Of a stretch of DNA of 64,000 nucleotides, positions 57,708 through 64,000 are shown piece by piece. This stretch comes from Sciurus carolinensis (Eukaryota; Chordata; Mammalia; Rodentia; Sciuridae), in contig NC_062220.1 in NCBI RefSeq assembly GCF_902686445.1, forward strand, positions 93,496,143 to 93,560,142, written 5' to 3'. Under the pieces are notes generated by a model that worked only from the letters and a program-made list of their open reading frames with translations, did no database searches and was not told where the DNA came from. A program made the position numbers and the translations under genes. Every line of letters begins with the position of its first letter. The stretch's first letter is position 1.

Positions 57708-58230
57708 GTTAGTTTAGAGATTTATATATTTTACTGATATTTTTATTGTCTATTGCTTTTCTGCTTTTATTTCCACTTATTCTTGTTCTCATTTTATTAT
57801 CTTTTTCTGTCTGATTCTTTGGGTCTAATTTGTTCTTCTTTTCTAGTTTCTGAATGTGGAAACTTAAAAGTACATTTTGCTGGTTTAGAGTGGGCTGGCA
57901 TCTATTGATGATTCTTCCCTTGAGAATGACACACATTTTCCTGGTTCTCTGTAATCAAGTAATTTTGGATTGTATTCTAGACAATTTGATGTTGCGTTGT
58001 AATAGTCTGACTTATTAAAACCCTCTGGAGAATGTCAGTTTTTTTTGTTTTAGCAGCTAATCAACCTAGATAACAAGTTCTATGGGACAATGACTTCACT
58101 ATTGGGTCTCCTCTCACAGTGAACATTGTGTCTTTGGATCTGTTTCATGAATGTGCAGTTTGGTAGCTAGCCCAGGACTTGTGTTGGCCTGTGCTGAGAG
58201 AGTATGTCTTTATCTCATTCTCTTCTCCCC
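57500..58230 (-). mobile_element. Old L1 fragment
   Basis: Reverse-strand L1 ORF2-like sequence; the minus frame 57709-57936 contains KLEKKNKLDPKNQTEKDNKM, like the ORF2 connector. A (TC)n tract at about 57676-57711 interrupts it. The part after 57900 fits only loosely. Confidence 0.6.
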
Positions 58231-59205
58231 AGCATTCTCTTCTCACCCTCTGACTAGAAAGATGGACTCCTTTTAGAATTTTATGCAAAATATTGTGTTA
58301 TGCAGTTGCACATGATTAGATCTGCTCTTAGGGTAAAGTGGGGCAGGGGAGACAAAAAAAGAAAGAAAAAGACAGATTTTTTTTTTTCCATAAGGTTGCA
58401 AGGACCATTTTGCAAGATCCTCTAACCAGGGAGACAGTTTTTCTCCCTATATTTTCAACGTTCCTGTCGGAAGACCTGCTGCAATGCCCCAGACCCCTGG
58501 CTTACAGGTCAGAGAAAAAAAGATATAATAAGGAAAAAATGGAGACACACTTTATATTTTTCAGCTAACAGAGGCCCCTTTTCCTGGTAGACAAAGAGGT
58601 TTCTCTCAGAATTTGGATGTCTGTGCCTGCTGCAGTTCCATAAATAGGACCACTTTTAGGTCAAAGCAATGAGATGAAAGAGGAAAAGTGACCCAAGATA
58701 CTCATCCCAATATAGTCTAAATTTTTCTTCAAGTTTTTAAATTTCCTCTCCAGCCTACTTTCATTGTTGACTTTCCTGAGTCCTTAAAATAACTGCTTTT
58801 TGTATTTTGGTTTTAGCTATAATCAGTGAAAGAGAAATTTTATAAAGGGCTTACTTTAACTTGACCAGCAAAGGTAGACTCAGTAATATTTGACATCTAT
58901 TAACTATTAAATTCTATATACAACCCACTTCTTCCTATCATTCTCTCTTTGTTCTGTCTCTTAAGAACAATGGATAGTGGGAAGTTTGGAGACTATGGGA
59001 ATTGATTTCTGTTTTCTCTGGGAGAGCTGGTGACAGCTTGGTTAGGTAAGTGTTATCTGTTGGTCTCTTGGGACTCATTTGCACATTTGTAGCTTCAGCT
59101 TCACTGAGTCATATGATCCAGTGTCCCACTTTTATACTCACACTCTGGAAACATAGCTTACTACCTACTGTCAACCTGCACTACTTAGTATAATTATTGA
59201 TTTAG
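58231..59205. other. Intergenic, nothing recognised
   Basis: AT-rich sequence with no assignable repeat or gene. Confidence 0.4.
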
Positions 59206-59210
59206 ATGTC

Positions 59211-59579
59211 TGCTATGGTTAGGCTCTTGAATATAACCTAAAGGCCCATGTGTTGAAGGCTTGGTCCCCAGTCCATGGCACTGTTGGGAGGTGGCAGAAC
59301 CTTTAAGAGGTGTGACCTAATGGAAGGAAGTTAAGCCATTGAGGACATGCCCTTGAAGGGGATATTGGGACCCTCAGCCCCTTGCCCTTCCTCATTGCTT
59401 TCTGGCTGCCATGAGGTACTCAGCTTCTCTGCTACATGCTGTCATCATGATTATCTGCCACAACACAGGCCCAAAAGCAACAGACAGAATCCTCCAAACC
59501 TGTGAATGAAATAGAACTTTCCTCCAAACATTGTTTGTCTTGGGTATTTTGTTACAGTAATGGTAAGCCACCTAGCACC
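59211..59579 (+). mobile_element. Rodent MaLR-like solo LTR
   Basis: TGCTATGGTTAGGCTCTTGA start, GTTGGGAGGTGGCAGAACCT, CCTTTAAGAGGTGTGACCTA, GGTATTTTGTTACAGTAATG end. ATGTC occurs on both sides (59206-59210 and 59580-59584), a possible 5-bp duplication. Confidence 0.85.
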
Positions 59580-59584
59580 ATGTC

Positions 59585-61188
59585 TGTTTCCTCCTTGAGA
59601 TGTTTTTGTGGGCAATTTATCATTGCTTTCTGAGCTTTAGCACAGTTTCTGGCACATAGCAGGCATGTGATACTTTCATTTTAAAATTATCTGAACTTGT
59701 TTTAAAATTGACTTTCAGATTCTTGGCATGAGGGATAACACTTTTCATACCTTATTAAATACATAGATAAAAGTGCATCACACACAATCTGAGAATGATC
59801 CCGTAGTTCCTTTCATGTCTCAGAGAGGCTGACACTTTACCCACATCAGCATCCTGGAGCTAGTGTGAGTGATAACACTGCTCTCCTTCAGAAACAGGTG
59901 AAGAGAGGCACGAGGAAGGCTGGTGTCTTTCTATTCGACCTAAAGTTATTAAGCACCAGGTAGAAACTGAAATAGAGAATCTGAGCCAGTCCATTCTCAG
60001 CTTGGCAATTCTGATCAGTTCCTTTCAGCAGCAGAGCAGACAGCTCAATGCACCTTGATGCATCCCCCATTTTCTCTTTTGCATTAAGACATCATTTTAG
60101 GATAGGTTTGCTGACTTTCTCTGGGTCTCTGACTGCATTAACCACCAAATGTATGACTAAGCTATGCCTCTCTGACACCTCTTTCTCCCAGGATGTATCA
60201 TTTCCATCCTACAGTGAAGCAAAAGCCTTTAAAATGCTCTTTAGTTTAAAAAAAAAAAAAACGCATTTCCATTTGGTCGATGTATGAGTGCAGTCAAGAC
60301 AGTTTTATTTTCTAGGGCTTTAACATGCTTGGAACATGGCAAAAAGCATCTAAGAGGTTTCTGTAAGGTGTCCCATCATTCATTTGTCCACCTATATAGA
60401 CTGAATACTCCACTCATCCTATTGCCAAGAACAGCTGATAGACCTCAGGAACCACACTGACTCACATGCACACATTATACTGTCACAAAATTGCCTTCAA
60501 TGGGAATCCCACCAAGTGGGCACTAATAAACAGGACATGTTTCAAAGGGAAAATAGAGTTTTGTTCTATGAAGTCCAGCACATGAGTAGATCTAACTGTG
60601 ACTATCCAACCCTGTCTACTCAGAGCTGTACTTCCTTCCTAGGGAGCAGGACCCCCTCAGGTTTCCCATGATTTGTCACAGCGTAGTCAGCTGTGGGACT
60701 CGAGGAATGCGTCTACAACCCCCTGCTATTTGGGTTTAATGAATGACCTGTTTGCCCACTTCCGTTCCCCTCTCTACACTGGCACCAGGAGACACTTGTT
60801 CCCCATCCTGAGACTCAGCCCTCATCTGGAGTCCAGGTCCATACCATGCCCAAGATGGTTCAGGATGAGAAGAGCTGGGGTAATTTGCTTGGTCAGTAAT
60901 TTTTTAGAGAGCTCTTGAGACAGCTTTTGGGATGTGAATTCTTTAACTCCGAGGTTTTATTTTTCCCTTTCAGGGGAACCGGTGCTCTTACTCTCAGTCA
61001 ACTACTACTTGTCCTTCATGTCTTCCACTACCTGACCCCAAACATGAAATGACAAGTCCCCCGTCCCTCACTTTCTAAATGTCCGGTTAGATAAATGACT
61101 TTGATACAGGCACTTTAGTTTTGGTTTGATGGTTTCAGTGAATCAGAAAGACTAAAACCTAATTAAGACTTGTCCCTTGCTAAGGGGA
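59585..61188. other. Intergenic, nothing recognised
   Basis: An A-run at about 60249-60261 suggests a decayed retroelement tail. The short frames here have no recognisable content. Confidence 0.4.
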
Positions 61189-61189
61189 C

Positions 61190-61338
61190 CTTAGAAAAGG
61201 TCCCTGACATCTCTAAGACTCAATTTCCTCATCTATAAAATAATGACTAAGATGTTTTAAAGATCAAATTAAATAATGTAAAAAGAGCCTAGCACACGGA
61301 GGCTAGCGCACATGATGGCTCCCTATTATTATCTCTTA
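61190..61338 (-). repeat. MIR SINE fragment
   Basis: GACTCAATTTCCTCATCTAT, AAAATAATGACTAAG, AAAGATCAAATTAAATAATG and AAAGAGCCTAGCACACGGAG fit a reverse MIR. Confidence 0.8.
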
Positions 61339-62095
61339 CTATCTGCTGATCCATCTCCTCTAGGATATTGGCTGGTTCCCAGTGCTCTTTAGACTTACCT
61401 TTCTTCAATCACACATCCTTAAGCCATGGCTGAAAGAGTGAGTCATTGGCCCAATTCTCAAATACAGATTTATTCTTTGCTTTCACCTGAGCCTGGTGGT
61501 TGTCTATGGGTTATTGGTCCTCTTGGAATTAGTTTTCCGGCTTTTCCCTTCTGCTTTACTTGTCCTTCTGCTTCTTGAGTCCCTGATTTATTCATGTGAG
61601 AAAAACTTAGGTAACATAAATTCTTCAAGGACAGCTTCCCTCAAAGGTAAATTACCACATCTTGTATTAGTCAATAAGTGACTGAATGTTGATGGTAATG
61701 TATATCATCTACCAAAACAGTAAAATGAATGGTTTATTCACTTTAGGGATAGATTGTTGCATTTTTCTCTACTTAACCAATGATCTCTTCGTATCAGAAG
61801 AGATCATTGCAATATTCAAGCAATAGTAAATGGCTGTGGATATACCCAGTGATAAAGTAATTATACTTATTGGATCTGAGTTAGTGCAAAACTGCCCTCT
61901 GGGATGGAACAGTCCTTAACAGTACTGCCAAATAAGCAGTAGAAAGAATTTAGATACAAAGAGTCTCAAGAGGAAGACTCCTTACCTGAGCTCTAGAATT
62001 GTGACTACATTTGAAATAAGAAACTCACATGTAATACCATCATTCTCTTTATTTTAACTTTATAAAGGTAGTGAAGGTATAGTTAAGAATTATCA
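61339..62095. other. Intergenic, nothing recognised
   Basis: Contains an inverted repeat: CAATGATCTCTTCG and, after a few bases, CAGAAGAGATCATTG (about 61779-61808). Otherwise unassigned. Confidence 0.4.
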
Positions 62096-62099
62096 GAAG

Positions 62100-62160
62100 G
62101 GCTGGGGATATGACTGAGTGGTAAAGCACGTGCCTGGTATGTACGTGTGAATCCTGGTTT
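62100..62160 (+). repeat. ID SINE, tail lacking
   Basis: GGGCTGGGGATATGACTGAG, TGGTAAAGCACGTGCCTGG and a decayed B box (TGTGAATCCTGG). It runs straight into the L1 fragment, so its tail has been lost. Confidence 0.8.
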
Positions 62161-62163
62161 TGA

Positions 62164-63045
62164 AATGGGCCAAGGAACTGGACAGACACTTTACAGAAGA
62201 AGATATGCAGGCAATTAATAAATACATGAAAAAGTATTCAACATCTCTAGTAATTAGAGAAATGCAAATTAAAACAACTGCAAGATTTCTTCTTACTCCA
62301 ATTAGAATGGCTATTATCAAGAACACAAACAATAATAGATGTTGACGTGGATGTGGGGAAAAAGGCACACTTGTACATTGCTGGTGGAGTTGCAAATTGG
62401 TATTGCCCCTCTGGAAAGCAGTGTGGAGATTCTTCAGAAAACTTGGAATGGACCCGCCTTTTGACCCAGTTATCCCACTCCTCGGTTTATATCCAAAGGA
62501 CTTAAAATTAGCATACTACAATAACGCAGTTACATCCATGTTTATAGCAGCTCAATTCACAATAGCTAGATTGTGGAACCAACCTAGATGCCCTTCAACA
62601 GATGAATGGATAAAAAAACTGTGGTATAAATACACAATGGAATATTATTCAGCCATAAAGAAGAATAATATTATGGCATTTTTCAGATAAATGGATGGAA
62701 CTGAAGAATATCATGCTAAGTGAAATAAGCCGATCCCCAAAAACCAAAGGTTGAATGTTTTCCCTTGATAAGTAGAAGATGATAGATAAGGGAGTTGGAG
62801 GAGTGGGGGTGAGAGAAGAATGGAGGAACTTTAGATTATGTAGTGGGAAATGAGAGAGATGTGGGGGGCAGGGATATGCAAAATGGTGGAATGAGACAGA
62901 CATCATTACCCTATGTACATGCATGATTACACAAATGGTATGAATCTACATTGTGCACAACCATAGAAACAAAAAGTTGTACCCCATTTGTGTACAATGA
63001 ATCAAAATTCAGTCTAAAATTTTTAAAAAATAAAAATATCTACAT
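62164..63045 (+). mobile_element. 5'-truncated L1, ORF2 C-terminus and 3' UTR
   Basis: Plus-strand frames 62160-62345 ([20 protein letters not shown]) and 62397-62690 (MFIAAQFTIARLWNQPRCPS, ending MEYYSAIKKNNIMAFFR) are the end of L1 ORF2, in two frames because of a shift. The 3' UTR (CCCCATTTGTGTACAATGAA) and an A-rich end near 63030 follow. It is better preserved than the other L1 fragments on this side, suggesting a younger copy. Confidence 0.9.
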
Positions 63046-63349
63046 TTGCTAATTAAGGAAAAAGAATTATTGAATACACATTGTAAAAAATAAATGCATA
63101 AATTTCATTACCATATATACCAGAGCAAAAGTATTTGCAGCCAACTGTGGGCATTATACTTTTATTTCCTCTTCCATTATAGAAGAGGATGATCTCTTTT
63201 CAAGTAGGGATTGCTCATATGTCTTTCTTCTTTGAGCTGCATGTCATTCATACCCCATGTAGGTCTAAGCTGGATGGCATTCTTTATTTCAGGACCATTT
63301 TTAAATTAATGCAAAATGACCAAACTAAATTTTAAAGAAAAGAAGTTCT

Positions 63350-63472
63350 AGGACTGGGGTGGTGGCTCAGTAGTAGAGCATTCACCTAGCACATGTGAGG
63401 CACGGTTCAATCCGCAGTACCACATAAAGATAAATAAATAAAGGTATCTACAACTAAAAAATATTGTTTAAA
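63350..63472 (+). repeat. ID SINE with exact 16-bp target duplication
   Basis: GGACTGGGGTGGTGGCTCAG, GTAGAGCATTCACCTAGCAC, the B-box-like GGTTCAATCC and a squirrel-type tail (ACATAAAGATAAATAAATAA). The duplication AAAGAAAAGAAGTTCT flanks it (63334-63349 and 63473-63488), so it is a recent insertion. Confidence 0.95.
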
Positions 63473-63562
63473 AAAGAAAAGAAGTTCTGTAATGTATGTT
63501 GCCAAAGGTTCTTGCTCTTTCTCCTCTTCTTTTTCTTCTTTCTTTTCCTCTTACACATATTA

Positions 63563-63940
63563 AATAGGCATTATGGGCTGAATCCAATCTCCCTCAAAAT
63601 TCTTATTTCAAAGATCTAATCTGTAGTAACTCAATTGCGACAGTCTTTTAAAAGGTAACTAAGGCAAAATCATTCATTGGGGTGGCCCTAATTCAATATG
63701 ACTGGTGACATATATGAAAAGGAGTTTAGGACACAGACAGGCACAAAGGAAAGTCCATGTGAAGAACTTAGGAGAAGGTGGCTATATGGGTCAAGGAGAG
63801 AGGCCTCAGAAGACTGTGTGGGTCAAGGAGAGAGGTCTCAGAAGACCAACCCCTTGTCTCCTTCTTCCAACCTTCAGAGGGCTCCAGTCTGTGCTACTTT
63901 GTTATTGCAGCCCTAATAAACTACTATGATAGGTAGTCCA
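63563..63940 (+). mobile_element. MLT1-like MaLR LTR
   Basis: TATGGGCTGAATCCAATCTC, GGTGGCCCTAATTCAATATG, ACTGGTGACATATATGAAAA and TTTGTTATTGCAGCCCTAAT match an old MLT1 LTR. A 30-bp internal near-repeat (GGGTCAAGGAGAGAGG, seen twice near 63788 and 63820) is a local duplication. Confidence 0.88.
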
Positions 63941-64000
63941 CAGGGGTGGTCATCTGATCAATTGTATCTGCCATCTTCCTTGTCTATACATGAGTCCCAG

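Overview
The window is vertebrate nuclear DNA, most likely from a squirrel-family rodent (Sciuridae: ground squirrel, marmot or similar). It is AT-rich, gene-poor and full of interspersed repeats. The diagnostic repeats are tRNA-Ala-like ID SINEs and B1-ID dimers, accompanied by rodent-type L1, MaLR-type LTRs, and older MIR, L2, MER20, MER5 and Tigger copies. No prokaryotic features (operons, ribosome binding sites, CRISPR arrays) are present.

The only protein-coding gene I can support is the 5' part of DPY19L1, on the minus strand. It encodes an ER C-mannosyltransferase of the DPY19 family. Exon 1 (ATG at 33133) lies in a CpG island at about 32.45-33.85 kb. Exon 2 is a 25-nt microexon at 6398-6422. 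Exons 3 to 6 follow at 5686-5773, 2507-2644, 1397-1517 and 321-414. Together they give 764 nt, or 254 codons plus 2 nt. All splice phases join without a frameshift, all introns are GT-AG, and the gene continues past the left edge. Intron 1 is about 26.4 kb.

Intron 1 holds most of the notable repeat structure. A near-full-length but decayed minus-strand L1 (about 12.18-20.89 kb) carries two separate solo-LTR insertions, an ID SINE, a B1-ID SINE and a short truncated L1 end. A CpG-containing 852-bp LTR with TG...CA ends and a near-perfect 6-bp target duplication lies at 23.7-24.6 kb, in the gene's own orientation.

From about 34 kb to the right end I find no gene. This is the DNA upstream of DPY19L1; in human and mouse the next gene on that side is TBX20, so it is probably intergenic (an inference from known synteny). 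It holds SINEs, solo LTRs of a squirrel MaLR-like family, L2 and L1 fragments, a Tigger relic, a CT/CA microsatellite and long stretches where I recognise nothing. Regulatory elements could lie there but cannot be shown from one sequence.

I found no undescribed biological system. The points most worth checking are the overlapping upstream ORF at the DPY19L1 start, the microexon, the intronic LTR as a possible alternative promoter, the twin solo LTRs landing 12 bp apart in one L1, and the nested LTR arrangement at 56.3-57.4 kb.
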